NCBI RefSeq assembly: GCF_008831545.1
Contig: NZ_CP044523.1
Span: 806,001-870,000 of the forward strand
Direction of reading: 5' to 3'
Length of the DNA stretch: 64,000 nucleotides
Source of the DNA: Halorussus halophilus
Lineage (GTDB): Archaea; Halobacteriota; Halobacteria; Halobacteriales; Haladaptataceae
The notes under the pieces were generated by a model, which was not told the origin of the DNA, ran no database searches, and saw nothing but the letters and a program-made list of their open reading frames with translations. This document shows, one piece after another, positions 36,771 to 45,712 of the stretch (the first letter of the stretch is position 1; the number at the start of each line of letters is the position of its first letter). The translations under genes were made by a program, and so were the position numbers.

Positions 36771-38225
36771 TTATGATTCGCGAAAGAGGCCCAACTTCCC
36801 TATCTGAGCACCGGCCATCGCTTTCTCCATTTGTTCTTTGAAATATTCACGGCCATCAGATGTGTCCAGCCCGGATTCCTTCCACTCTTCGGTGAAGAAT
36901 CGTTCGGGGAGGTCGTCTAGAACACTTTCGACGCCGTCCTTCAAATTCTCGTGGTTCTTAAACAATGGATCTCGATCGAAGTCACGATACGTTCGATCAG
37001 TCGACCGTAATCGCTCCAATACTAATTCTTGTAGTTTTAGTAATGCCACTTTTTGGAAAAGTTGTCCGCCTTCACTTTTGACAGTATTTTCCCAAGTATC
37101 GTTGTAGGTGCCTTTAACACCTTCCCAGAAAGCATAGAATGTAGAGAGACGATAATCATAGCCTTCTTCTCCGCCTTCTTCCTCCCATTCCGCAATGTCA
37201 GCATAGAGTTGACTAAAACGATTATCCCTGTATTTTACGTCCATTTTGACGAATTTCGTGACAAGTTGGAAGGCAACGTTTTCTTTTAAGAAGCCTTGGC
37301 TCTCCTCAAAACCGAAGTCGACAAGACCCTTAAACGGAGAGTCTTCATCAGTATGCATCCGCCAAGTAAGTTGAGCCTCTTCCGCTCTTACACCTGCTGT
37401 CCGGAATCGTTGATATAGGTCCTTGATTTCTTCATTTGACAAAGAAGTAGAGATAGTCGCTCTCAGTTCGCGTGGTCGTAGAGGTTTGGCTTTGTTGTTC
37501 ACAACGTAGAAATGGTAGACTTGCTCAGCTTCATCCATGCCCGGCATTAGGACAATGGGGAACTGAACATCGAAATCAGCCACTTCTTTTGCCCCAAACA
37601 CTCGGTGTTGGCCGTCGAGGATTTTACCAGGTCTAGAAACACCCTTTACGTAATCGATGATTGCTTCCTTCCTAGTGTCATCAAGATTATTGATATTTTC
37701 GTTGGCTTGTTTTAACTCAGCAGTGATTTCTGCCAAATATGAGGACGGTGGGCCTTCCTCTTCGTCCATATCCAGATCCTCTTCCAAATCTGACCCATCA
37801 TCAACGAATTTCTTCTCATCTACCCCTAGTCGGCCATAAAATTCGTTATATGTTTGTTCTATAAGTTTCCCTGTACTCTTCTCTTCATTCTTAATTTCAA
37901 TCTCAACGGTTTCGCCTCTGTCCGAGACTTCAACAGAATCGGAATCAGCAGCGACAAGGATGGCTCCAGGAATGATATTATTATCCGATTTCTCTAGATA
38001 CTCTTTGATATTGTCAAGCCGATTCTCATTTAAGTCTCGTTGATAGCCAGCAAGAAAATCAGCCTTTTTCCTTGGGACGTCTGCCCATTTAAGCAATTCA
38101 GCGGCTTTGACATTCGTCATATAGAGGGGTGGTGAAGAGATGTTTCCTCCGGTTTTTTGCTGGACTTTTATTCCTTGATAGGAGTAAGTAGAGTCGTCGC
38201 CCGTTTGCGTTTCCTCGGAAGTCAT
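36771..38225 (-). CDS. DGQHR (DndB-like) protein
   Basis: 484 residues. The DGQHR motif sits at 204-208 (GKILDGQHRVFGAKE), followed by PIVLMPGMDEAEQVYHFYVVNNKAKPLRPRELRATIS, the family's second conserved block. The family includes DndB, the regulator of phosphorothioate modification, and ParB-like fold proteins. In the bacterial Dpd pathway a ParB-like protein, DpdB, works with DpdA. This gene could fill that place or belong with its HNH partner as a separate module. It runs opposite to the dpd-like genes and is AT-rich. Confidence 0.75.
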   Translation of the reverse strand: MTSEETQTGDDSTYSYQGIKVQQKTGGNISSPPLYMTNVKAAELLKWADVPRKKADFLAGYQRDLNENRLDNIKEYLEKSDNNIIPGAILVAADSDSVEVSDRGETVEIEIKNEEKSTGKLIEQTYNEFYGRLGVDEKKFVDDGSDLEEDLDMDEEEGPPSSYLAEITAELKQANENINNLDDTRKEAIIDYVKGVSRPGKILDGQHRVFGAKEVADFDVQFPIVLMPGMDEAEQVYHFYVVNNKAKPLRPRELRATISTSLSNEEIKDLYQRFRTAGVRAEEAQLTWRMHTDEDSPFKGLVDFGFEESQGFLKENVAFQLVTKFVKMDVKYRDNRFSQLYADIAEWEEEGGEEGYDYRLSTFYAFWEGVKGTYNDTWENTVKSEGGQLFQKVALLKLQELVLERLRSTDRTYRDFDRDPLFKNHENLKDGVESVLDDLPERFFTEEWKESGLDTSDGREYFKEQMEKAMAGAQIGKLGLFRES

Positions 38226-38624
38226 CTGAGTGATTGTTTCTCAAGAAAGAGTTAAAAACATTGCTCATCGCACTCACTTGTCACAGTCTAGTTTACCTCT
38301 TCTGCTGATATTCGTTCAACGAGGTATCTATCGCTATAGCTTTCATTGACTGACCACCAGAGGACTTTGAATACGCGCTGTGTATTCAACATTGCTTCGT
38401 CAAACTATCTCCGATTGGGGATTTCATCAGAATCATCCCGTACATCGGCGTAGAACCACATTTTTCTATCAATAATCCTGGTTAGTAGCTGGAAGCAAAG
38501 ATTGTATTCTTGATAATTAAGGAGGGGCAAAGACATGATTCGAATATTTGAACTGGATTGCGAAAAGGGCCGAGGGAGTTGATTTCTATTAGCTAACCTA
38601 GCAGACCTGTCGCTGCTTCACATA

Positions 38625-38640
38625 CAGTATTCAAATACTG
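38625..38640 (+). promoter_or_regulatory. 16-bp palindrome in the promoter of the short TGT operon
   Basis: CAGTATT CA AATACTG, a perfect inverted repeat ending 25 bp before the ATG at 38,666, where TATA or initiator contacts would be. It is a likely operator. The rest of 38,226-38,665 holds no gene; another inverted repeat, GAATAC ... GTATTC, is at 38,371-38,389. Confidence 0.45.
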
Positions 38641-38665
38641 GTTTCTCGAATGTGAGCTGGAAGTC

Positions 38666-39700
38666 ATGCTGTACAGACAACGGACACTCAACCTCCCACA
38701 CGGAAATCTCGAAACACCGGTCTTACTTCCGGTGAGAAACGTGGGAAAACGGTCAAGCGATAACACTCCCGAATACGCTGGGACTATCCCTGACCTATCT
38801 ACGGCGATTGTGAATGCCCGCTCGATTTATCAACGAGACCCGATGTGGGAGCGACTACTGGATGGAGTTACACTTCGGGAAGAGATGGGAGTACCAGATA
38901 ACACGATAGTATTCGCAGATAGCGGTGGGTTCGATTTCCAAAATGATGCTCCTGACGTAGCCCCAAAAGAGATGCTTGCGGTGCAAAAGCAACTGAACGC
39001 GGATATTTACGGGACTATCGATATCCCCCTCTTGCGTGAAAACCGAGACGCAGAGAACCAACGAAGAATACGACAAAACATCGAATACGCGCTTGATGCA
39101 AGCAGCGCTCACGATGGAAAAGGTCTCCTTCTTGCCAGTGTCCACGGTTTCGACCCCGCAACGATTCGGAACAGCATCCGGCACTTAGAGCGTAACGGTG
39201 AGTTCGATGGGTACGCGCTCGGTAGCCTCGCACTCATCCGAACTGACTACCGAAAGACGACGAAGTTGATACTCGCCGCGCGGCGGGCCACAGACAAACA
39301 CCTGCACGTGTACGGTCTAGGCGGAATCGTCTACCAACCTCTCCTGTTGTATTTAGGAGTGGATAGCTTTGACTCGTCAGCATTCATCCGGGCAGCAGGC
39401 AATCGAAACTACTTGATCCCGGGTTTCGGTGGCGAAGAGCTCCAAAATATCGACCACTTGGAGTATCTGCCCTGTCCCTGTCCCATTTGCGGCACCCGAA
39501 CTCTTGATGAAATACGAGAGAACCGGGATCTCCTGACGAAACATAACCTGTGGTCGATTGTCGCCGAACTCCGGCGGTTCCGGTATGTATTCGCCGCGGG
39601 CAAGGATATTGAAGCCTATCTCGATCTTCGGTTTCAAGGGAACGAGGTCACACAACGAGCGTATCGAATTGCCAAACAACAGATGAGGAGACTCGTATGA
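38666..39700 (+). CDS. Second TGT-fold protein (short transglycosylase)
   Basis: 344 residues, about the size of tRNA-guanine transglycosylase. TGT marks: TPVLLPVRN near residue 17, Asp85 in FADSGGFDFQ, YALGSLAL, LHVYGLGG, Asp236 in SFDSSAFIRAAGNRNYL (nucleophile position), zinc ligands Cys270, Cys272, Cys275 (CPCPICGTRT) and His293 (KHNLW). It lacks the PUA domain of archaeal tRNA TGT and the long DpdA tail. It overlaps the next gene by 4 bp, in an operon with a winged-helix protein and an ATPase. Substrate could be DNA or RNA. Confidence 0.75.
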   Translation: MLYRQRTLNLPHGNLETPVLLPVRNVGKRSSDNTPEYAGTIPDLSTAIVNARSIYQRDPMWERLLDGVTLREEMGVPDNTIVFADSGGFDFQNDAPDVAPKEMLAVQKQLNADIYGTIDIPLLRENRDAENQRRIRQNIEYALDASSAHDGKGLLLASVHGFDPATIRNSIRHLERNGEFDGYALGSLALIRTDYRKTTKLILAARRATDKHLHVYGLGGIVYQPLLLYLGVDSFDSSAFIRAAGNRNYLIPGFGGEELQNIDHLEYLPCPCPICGTRTLDEIRENRDLLTKHNLWSIVAELRRFRYVFAAGKDIEAYLDLRFQGNEVTQRAYRIAKQQMRRLV

Positions 39701-40584
39701 CGTCTGAACGACCGACTGTTCGGCCAGTCACGCTTCCACGGTTGGTCGAACTCGTGTACCTTTGCGGGAACTCAACTCAGAGTACAGACGAAGTCGAAGT
39801 AGCACTAGACGTCACACACAGACGTGCTCGGGAGACGATTCTCGAAGTACTCCGCATCGGACTGATTCTTGAACCGTCCGAGGATACGTACGAAATATCT
39901 GCAGCTGGTAGAGAGTTCCTTGATGCCGTACTTGATGAAGTCTGGGAAGACGTCAGCGGGGTTTTGGCTACTCAGAGTCCGCACTACGGATTGTTCCTTC
40001 GGGTACTCGAAGATGACGGAGCGTGTCCCTTAGACGAGTTACTGGAGAATCTATCGGTAGCAGCCGAGAAGACAGACTATACGTTCAATCAAACCGGAAT
40101 CGAAGTACTCGGGGACTGGTCGGAACGACTCGGATCCGTGCAACGGAATGCGTTTACAGGGGACTATTATTCCGTTGAGCGTGAAGAAATAACGCCAGAG
40201 TTCCAATCGACACTTCTCGAAGTGTACGATGAACTCGAGGAAACTACCGGAGTGAACCTTCGGCAACGCTATATTTCGATTCCGAAGCTTCGAGAGTGGA
40301 CATGCGAACGCCTTCGATGTCGAAGATCGGTCTTTGATGACTATTTGGTTAGACTCTGCGAGCAGAACATTGGCAAGCTGGAACTATCCGGTGCACCACT
40401 CGACACGGAAGCGAAGAAGTCTGCGCTCGGAATCAAGCAAATCGAACTCGCAGAAGCAGATACACTCGTTTCGACGTCGCAATCGACGGACCGTGTCATG
40501 AGTGGAGTGACACAGTTCGACAAACAGTACTATTATCTAGCGATCTACGACCGCAACCTCACCGATAAACTACACCAACAATGA
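39697..40584 (+). CDS. Winged-helix protein of the short TGT operon
   Basis: 295 residues. The N-terminus looks like a winged helix (LPRLVELVYLCGNSTQSTDEVEVALDVTHRRARETILEVLRIGLI); the middle is helical, and a second HTH-like block is at IPKLREWTCERLRCRRSVFDDYLVRLC. It overlaps the TGT gene by 4 bp and the ATPase gene by 4 bp. No catalytic motif. A DNA-binding adaptor for the ATPase is the simplest reading. Confidence 0.55.
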   Translation: MTSERPTVRPVTLPRLVELVYLCGNSTQSTDEVEVALDVTHRRARETILEVLRIGLILEPSEDTYEISAAGREFLDAVLDEVWEDVSGVLATQSPHYGLFLRVLEDDGACPLDELLENLSVAAEKTDYTFNQTGIEVLGDWSERLGSVQRNAFTGDYYSVEREEITPEFQSTLLEVYDELEETTGVNLRQRYISIPKLREWTCERLRCRRSVFDDYLVRLCEQNIGKLELSGAPLDTEAKKSALGIKQIELAEADTLVSTSQSTDRVMSGVTQFDKQYYYLAIYDRNLTDKLHQQ

Positions 40585-41738
40585 CGAACCAAGGCTTCAC
40601 GATCACCGACCAGAAACGCGACTATTCACGATTCGGTCTAGAAGAAAACCCGTTCCCGTTCAGTCCGGTTCCGCGAGAGAATCCACGTATTTACTGCGGA
40701 CAGGAACACGTAGTCGATACGGTTAGCTCGACGGTCTCGACCGTGCTATCGTCCGGGAAATCGAAGCATCTCGTGATAACCGGAAAATATGGGAACGGAA
40801 AGTCGCATACGCTCAAGTACACCCGTTCGTTGCTCCGGGACCGAGACGATATCGTTGTCGGGTACGTTTCGCAACCGGGTGAAGGATTTGTCGATCTCTA
40901 TCACGAGTTCGTGTACGATCTGGGTTTTGAGAATCTGCAGAAAATCGCGTACGAGTACTTGGCCGCAGTCGCGCGAGATGTCACCGAAACCGATCCGAGT
41001 GGATCAAGTTCGATGGAGTCGCTCATCGATGAGGGAGAAGTACTTCTTTCCGACTTAGTTCCCCCCGCCATTCGCCGTCTGAGCGATGTCACACAGTTTG
41101 CGGACTTTGCGCGGGCTCTCGTCCATATGGTGTACGAGGATACCAACCTCTACGCATGGCAGTGGTTAACTGCAGAAGGAATCCGCTACGAACAGCGCAA
41201 AGAAATGGAGATTCACACTGCACTCGACGATGATACGATGGGTGTCCGTGCCTTTACCGCGATAAAGAACGTTCTCCTCGATCTCGGGTATACTGGTGTT
41301 TTCGTTTTCGTCGACGAATTCGAGAGTATAGCACGGTTGAATACAAAAGACGAGCAGTCTATCCTGAATAGCATTCGCCATCTAATGGACCAGAACAGTG
41401 AAGGACTCTGTATGCTGTTCGGATGTGCGCCAGAAGTCTGGCAGGACGTGATGAGCGAATATCACGCGTTCTCGGAACGAATTGGCCAAGAAGTAGCACT
41501 TCGACCATTGACCGATGAGCACCTTACTGATCTCGTTGGTCATTACCTAGAGACAGCCCGGGGTTCGGAAGACAGTGGTACAGATCCATTCACCGAGGAC
41601 AGCTTGGAAATAGTATTGCAACGCTCACAGGGTAATATTCGACAGGTACTCGTGCTCTGTAGCAACGTCCTCGACAAAGCGATTGAGCAAGACCGGTCGG
41701 CTATCGATAAGGATCTGGTCCGCGAGATCACTTTCTGA
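40581..41738 (+). CDS. AAA ATPase of the short TGT operon (BrxD-like)
   Basis: 385 residues. FGLEENPFPFSPVPRENPRIY leads into a P-loop ITGKYGNGKSHTL (Lys74) and a Walker B VFVFVDEFES (Asp245, Glu246). A sensor-like region follows (GLCMLFGCAPEVW) and a C-terminal helical lid (DSLEIVLQRSQGNIRQVLVLCS). This resembles ORC/Cdc6- or BrxD-type loader ATPases. Third gene of a tight operon with a TGT-fold enzyme and a winged-helix protein. Confidence 0.75.
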   Translation: MTNQGFTITDQKRDYSRFGLEENPFPFSPVPRENPRIYCGQEHVVDTVSSTVSTVLSSGKSKHLVITGKYGNGKSHTLKYTRSLLRDRDDIVVGYVSQPGEGFVDLYHEFVYDLGFENLQKIAYEYLAAVARDVTETDPSGSSSMESLIDEGEVLLSDLVPPAIRRLSDVTQFADFARALVHMVYEDTNLYAWQWLTAEGIRYEQRKEMEIHTALDDDTMGVRAFTAIKNVLLDLGYTGVFVFVDEFESIARLNTKDEQSILNSIRHLMDQNSEGLCMLFGCAPEVWQDVMSEYHAFSERIGQEVALRPLTDEHLTDLVGHYLETARGSEDSGTDPFTEDSLEIVLQRSQGNIRQVLVLCSNVLDKAIEQDRSAIDKDLVREITF

Positions 41739-41761
41739 AATGGGTCAGTGACGAGTAACGG

Positions 41762-42025
41762 CTATCGCCACTTGCTTTCGACGCTGGTGCGGTATCGTAG
41801 ACCGATGACAGAGGTATTAGCGATGTCCTGGATTACGTGCGGTGGGTGTTCGCTTCGAGCATCGTCGATGTTTGCCTGACTCTCGATGAGATGGGTAAGT
41901 GCAGCGTCAATTACCTCGCTCGTCGGCGGTTCGTCGTGGGGGCCGGAGGCGACGATCTGTTCGGCCTGCTCGATGAGACGCTTGCGCTCGTCGCTCAGTC
42001 TGAGCGTGGTGCGTTTCGTCGTCAT
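41762..42025 (-). CDS. Ribbon-helix-helix regulator
   Basis: 87 residues from MTTKRTTLRLSDERKRLIEQ; the 33 residues read upstream in the same frame are unlikely. The first strand (TTLRLS) and helices (ERKRLIEQAEQIVA, SEVIDAALTHLIES) form an RHH fold with haloarchaeal character. It converges on the ATPase gene. Four TGCATAC-like boxes lie upstream, at 42,036 (inverted), 42,175, 42,188 and 42,206, possible operators for autoregulation. Confidence 0.75.
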   Translation of the reverse strand: MTTKRTTLRLSDERKRLIEQAEQIVASGPHDEPPTSEVIDAALTHLIESQANIDDARSEHPPHVIQDIANTSVIGLRYRTSVESKWR

Positions 42026-42035
42026 ATATACCGAT

Positions 42036-42212
42036 GTATGCACTGGGGGTCCTAGAGCGTTGTGCTGAGGTAACTGGAAGGCCATCTGTTTAAGTACCAC
42101 TCTCTCAGGTGGGGGAAACTGCATTCAGAAGAACGAGATTGAGGGGTGATTCTATGCACATTGTAGGGTGGGGCGCATACGATATCGTGCATACATCGCG
42201 GCAGTTGCATAC
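42036..42212. promoter_or_regulatory. Cluster of TGCATAC boxes near the RHH gene
   Basis: GTATGCA (42,036-42,042), GCATAC (42,175-42,180), TGCATAC (42,188-42,194) and TGCATAC (42,206-42,212). Two are arranged around a CGATATCG palindrome. Short repeated boxes upstream of an RHH gene fit an operator array. 42,026-42,455 holds no gene. Confidence 0.35.
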
Positions 42213-42455
42213 ATTGGCGTCTGACCCCGTGACTTCGCATATCAAGAAGGTACGGGAACTATAGGTTCTCTTGGTCCCCCGACGCCAGATAGAATCACGC
42301 CGGTTGTGATTATTGCAGACATCCACTCATCGGCGTATTTCTTATGCATAATAAAATTATAGGTAATATTATGAATATTGTTGATGGTGCCTGTTCCACC
42401 ATCCTGTCCATGAGGTATGGTAACATTCATCTATCCGTGCATCGCTAGGTTAGGA

Positions 42456-45134
42456 ATGACTCCGAGCTACTCACCTTCCCGGCGGCAGTTTCTCGCCACC
42501 ACAGGGATCGGGCTTGGCATGCCATTCCAGCAGGTGCGCGACTACCGAGGCCGAGCGCATTCTTCCGCAATCCAGGCAACTACAGAGTGGCCAATGTTCC
42601 AAGTCGACGCCGCAAACACCGGCCATCACCCAACCGCAACTGGCCCAACGGGCACAGTTGAAATCGACTGGGAAGCCGATTTTCAGAGCGTTCCACAGTC
42701 ATCACCAGCCGTTGTTGGAAACATGGCCTACATCGGAACCGAGACAGGAATTGCCGCGTTCAATCTCACGACGCATGAGGAGGTGTGGCATACCGAGATA
42801 GACGATAGGGTCTGGTCATCGCCTGCGGTCGCAAACGGCACCGTCTATGCCGGCAGTTGGGACGGAAACATATACGCAGTGGCTGCGAACGATGGTGGTG
42901 AACAGTGGAAATTTCAAACTGACGGCCCAGTGGTCTCTTCGCCGGCCGTAGCGGCTGGAACCGTCTACATCGGTAGTAATGATGGAAACATCTACGCACT
43001 CAGGGCAAAAGATGGGGAGAAACGGTGGCACATTACGACCCACGATGCAGTCAATTCCTCTCCGGCAGTCCGAGGAGACACCATCTATGCGGGAAGTGCC
43101 GACGGGTATGTGTATGCCTTGTCCGTTAGCGGTGGGACCGAACAATGGCGGTTCGAAACGGAGGACAGAGTCATCTCGTCTCCGACCGCGACGGAAGAAG
43201 CGGTTTACGTTGGAAGCGGGAATACCATCTATGCACTGGATGCAGCCACCGGCAGTCAACAGTGGCGATTTAATAATCATACCAAGTCAGTCATTAAGGC
43301 ATCACCAGCGGTTGCGAGTGGAACCGTCTATGTCGGCACTATCGGAGCAATCTACGCGCTGGACGCTATCCAAGGTACTGAAACGTGGCGCTTCAAAAAA
43401 GAAGGATGGGCCTGGAATTCACCTGTCGTAGTTGGGTCGACTGTCTATGTCGGAGTCGGCAACGAAGAAACTGGCACTGTGCCGACCAAAGAAAGAACTG
43501 ACATCCTACAGGCATTTGCTGCAAAAACTGGACAAGAACGCTGGCAACTCGAACTAGGGGGCACAGTTACCTCCGCCCCAGCCGTTGTTGGTGGTGCAGT
43601 ATATGTCACCGGAGACAAACTCTATGCGCTCACCGGTACCGCCAAGCAAGACTCTACAGTTCCATCCGTACTCACCCAGACGTTGCCCGACCCCGTGCAG
43701 TTCATCAGCGACAAGAACAAGAATCAAGCTCATGGGCCGAGTACGGTCATCATTGACACCGAAGCGGGAACGCTCCGTGTGCAGTCCGATGGCAGCACAT
43801 CGACAGTGTCTGCAATCGCCGGCTACCTTGCTGGGTCTCCAATAATCGCAACCTCTTCTTGGGAAGGGAGTGTCGATACCGAGACTCAGCAGATCGGCAC
43901 CTGCGTAAACGAGGGTTTTGATACGCTTGTATTCACTCCCCACAGCTTCGAAGGCATTGCGCTCCGCGGAGTGAGCGCGTTCACTCTCATCGTCGATGGA
44001 GTCGTAATTGACGATCGGTTGATACTGATCCGATACTCTGTTGACCAAGGTATATTGGAGGCGGAACCTATCAAAGAAAATGTAGGATCGGATATATCGT
44101 CTGGACAGGCCGACTGGCCAATGTTGGGGGGTAGTCATGGCCGGACTCGGGCCCGACCTGGTTCCAATGGACCTATTGCGCCAATTTCGGAAAAATGGCA
44201 CTTCAAAGGAATGGACGACCTGTGGGACACTGCAGTGGCTGGCAACACTGTCTATGTCGCAAGTCGGGATTCAAATTTGTATGCGCTTGAGGCATCAACT
44301 GGCGAAGAGCGCTGGCGCTTTGAAGGAGCGGCTCACGATACAAGGGGGCCAGCAGTAGCGCGCGACACGGTCTACGTCGGGAGTAATGATACGAATGTGT
44401 ATGCGCTTGAGGCATCGTCCGGTAAAGAACGTTGGCGCTTCGAAAAAGCAAATAGAATAACGTGGGAGCCTGCAGTAGCAGGCGACACGGTCTATATTGG
44501 TTGCGATGATACGAATGTGTATGCGCTAGAGGCGTCGACCGGCAAAGAGCGTTGGCGCTTCGAAGAAGCGACTGGAATGACACGTTCCCCCGCAGTGATG
44601 GGCGACACGGTCTACGTCGGGAGTAACGATACGAATGTGTATGCGCTTGAGATGTCGACCGGCAAAGAGCGCTGGCGCTTCGAAGAAGCAACTGACAGAA
44701 CATATTGGCCCACGGTGGCTAGTGATACCGTCTACGTTCCGAGCGAAGATGGCAGTGTGTACGCACTAAAGCCATCGTCAGGGAAAAAACGCTGGCACTT
44801 CGAAGGAGAAACCGACAGGTTGTGGGGGTCTGCGGTGGTCGGTGATACCGTCTACGTTGGAACTCGCGACAATATTCTATATGCGCTCAATGTGTCGACT
44901 GGGGAGGAACGCTGGCGCTTTGAGGGAGAAACCAGTGGAACGTACTGGCCCGCGGTAGTGGAAGATACGGTCTATCTCGGGAGCAAAGCATCCTACATAT
45001 TTGCGATAGATGTATCGACTGGTAAAGAGCGCTGGCGCTACAAAGCGGGAATTGGAGGGGTAAGACAGCCGGTAGTGGCGGGTGATGTTATCTTTGTCGT
45101 AGACGGTGCAAATAGGGTGATTGCGCTAGAATGA
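42456..45134 (+). CDS. Tat-exported double PQQ-like beta-propeller protein
   Basis: 892 residues from MTPSYSPSRRQFLATTGIG; the ATG 13 codons upstream would spoil the Tat signal. Residues about 50-415 form one propeller with PQQ-like blades (VYAGSWDGNIYAVAANDGGE). A non-propeller segment (about 430-570) follows. A second propeller has nearly identical 40-residue blades (NVYALEASTGKERWRFE) encoded by 120-bp DNA repeats. Likely a BamB-like surface scaffold. It is not obviously related to its DNA-processing neighbours and may be a passenger, or may act at the cell surface against virus entry (speculative). Confidence 0.8.
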   Translation: MTPSYSPSRRQFLATTGIGLGMPFQQVRDYRGRAHSSAIQATTEWPMFQVDAANTGHHPTATGPTGTVEIDWEADFQSVPQSSPAVVGNMAYIGTETGIAAFNLTTHEEVWHTEIDDRVWSSPAVANGTVYAGSWDGNIYAVAANDGGEQWKFQTDGPVVSSPAVAAGTVYIGSNDGNIYALRAKDGEKRWHITTHDAVNSSPAVRGDTIYAGSADGYVYALSVSGGTEQWRFETEDRVISSPTATEEAVYVGSGNTIYALDAATGSQQWRFNNHTKSVIKASPAVASGTVYVGTIGAIYALDAIQGTETWRFKKEGWAWNSPVVVGSTVYVGVGNEETGTVPTKERTDILQAFAAKTGQERWQLELGGTVTSAPAVVGGAVYVTGDKLYALTGTAKQDSTVPSVLTQTLPDPVQFISDKNKNQAHGPSTVIIDTEAGTLRVQSDGSTSTVSAIAGYLAGSPIIATSSWEGSVDTETQQIGTCVNEGFDTLVFTPHSFEGIALRGVSAFTLIVDGVVIDDRLILIRYSVDQGILEAEPIKENVGSDISSGQADWPMLGGSHGRTRARPGSNGPIAPISEKWHFKGMDDLWDTAVAGNTVYVASRDSNLYALEASTGEERWRFEGAAHDTRGPAVARDTVYVGSNDTNVYALEASSGKERWRFEKANRITWEPAVAGDTVYIGCDDTNVYALEASTGKERWRFEEATGMTRSPAVMGDTVYVGSNDTNVYALEMSTGKERWRFEEATDRTYWPTVASDTVYVPSEDGSVYALKPSSGKKRWHFEGETDRLWGSAVVGDTVYVGTRDNILYALNVSTGEERWRFEGETSGTYWPAVVEDTVYLGSKASYIFAIDVSTGKERWRYKAGIGGVRQPVVAGDVIFVVDGANRVIALE
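44221..45060 (+). repeat. 120-bp tandem repeats encoding propeller blades
   Basis: Units beginning near 44,221, 44,341, 44,461, 44,581, 44,701, 44,821 and 44,941 align at exactly 120 bp. The third to fifth share long identical stretches such as GACACGGTCTA and GATACGAATGTGTATGCGCT. High DNA identity implies recent duplication or gene conversion; blade number may vary between strains. Confidence 0.8.
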
Positions 45135-45681
45135 ATACGCTACGGAGAAAATATACACCTTGTTATAATTTAACTGCGCCTGTCCACAGTATTTTAACAG
45201 TCTCCAACTCTTTGTCGTTAATTGCTTCGGGAATATATGCCCACTACGTACTTACTCACCCAATTCCGGGTGATCTTCTAAGGATTATTGAACTGAAAAA
45301 GACAATTATTGAACAAGAAAGCTGCTAACGTCGTTGGAAGGTCCAAATTTAGATTCCCTGTGAACAAAATCAGCGAAGAAGGATACGCTCGACAGCAGCT
45401 GACGTTAACTTCTACTGCGTTTCGACATGTCTCTGAACGACCGCTCATATCGTATTACCCTCAACGACGCTATCGGCTCACGTCTTGCCCGATACTGACG
45501 CATCACTCAGCAGTATCAATTGACGTCCGTCGTAGCCGCTGGGCTCCGTCTTCATCGTGTAGGCATTCGTTTCGAGTACCCTCAAAAGTACTCCAGTATG
45601 GGCTTCCCCTCTATATTATGCTTCCAACTCAAATTATTCGAGTCGGGTCAGATGTGGAGAATCAGGTGCAGGTAGACCACA
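45135..45681. other. Gene-poor spacer
   Basis: AT-rich stretch between the propeller gene and the helicase-nuclease gene. The short plus-strand frames in it do not look like proteins, and no minus-strand frame is convincing. It may be decayed DNA or a long regulatory space. Confidence 0.5.
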
Positions 45682-45689
45682 TATTTATT
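45682..45689 (+). promoter_or_regulatory. TATA box of the helicase-nuclease gene
   Basis: TATTTATT is centred 27 bp before the ATG at 45,713, the spacing expected for a leaderless haloarchaeal transcript. This suggests the helicase-nuclease has its own promoter. Confidence 0.5.
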
Positions 45690-45712
45690 TGCCATAATGG
45701 AGACATCTACGT

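Noticed and set aside
35965-38225. Phosphorothioate (Dnd) system because of the DndB-like gene
   Set aside because: No DndA cysteine desulfurase, DndC, DndD or DndE is present.
44221-45060. CRISPR-like array because of regular repeats
   Set aside because: The 120-bp units are in frame and encode propeller blades; no short repeat-spacer pattern exists here or anywhere else in the window.
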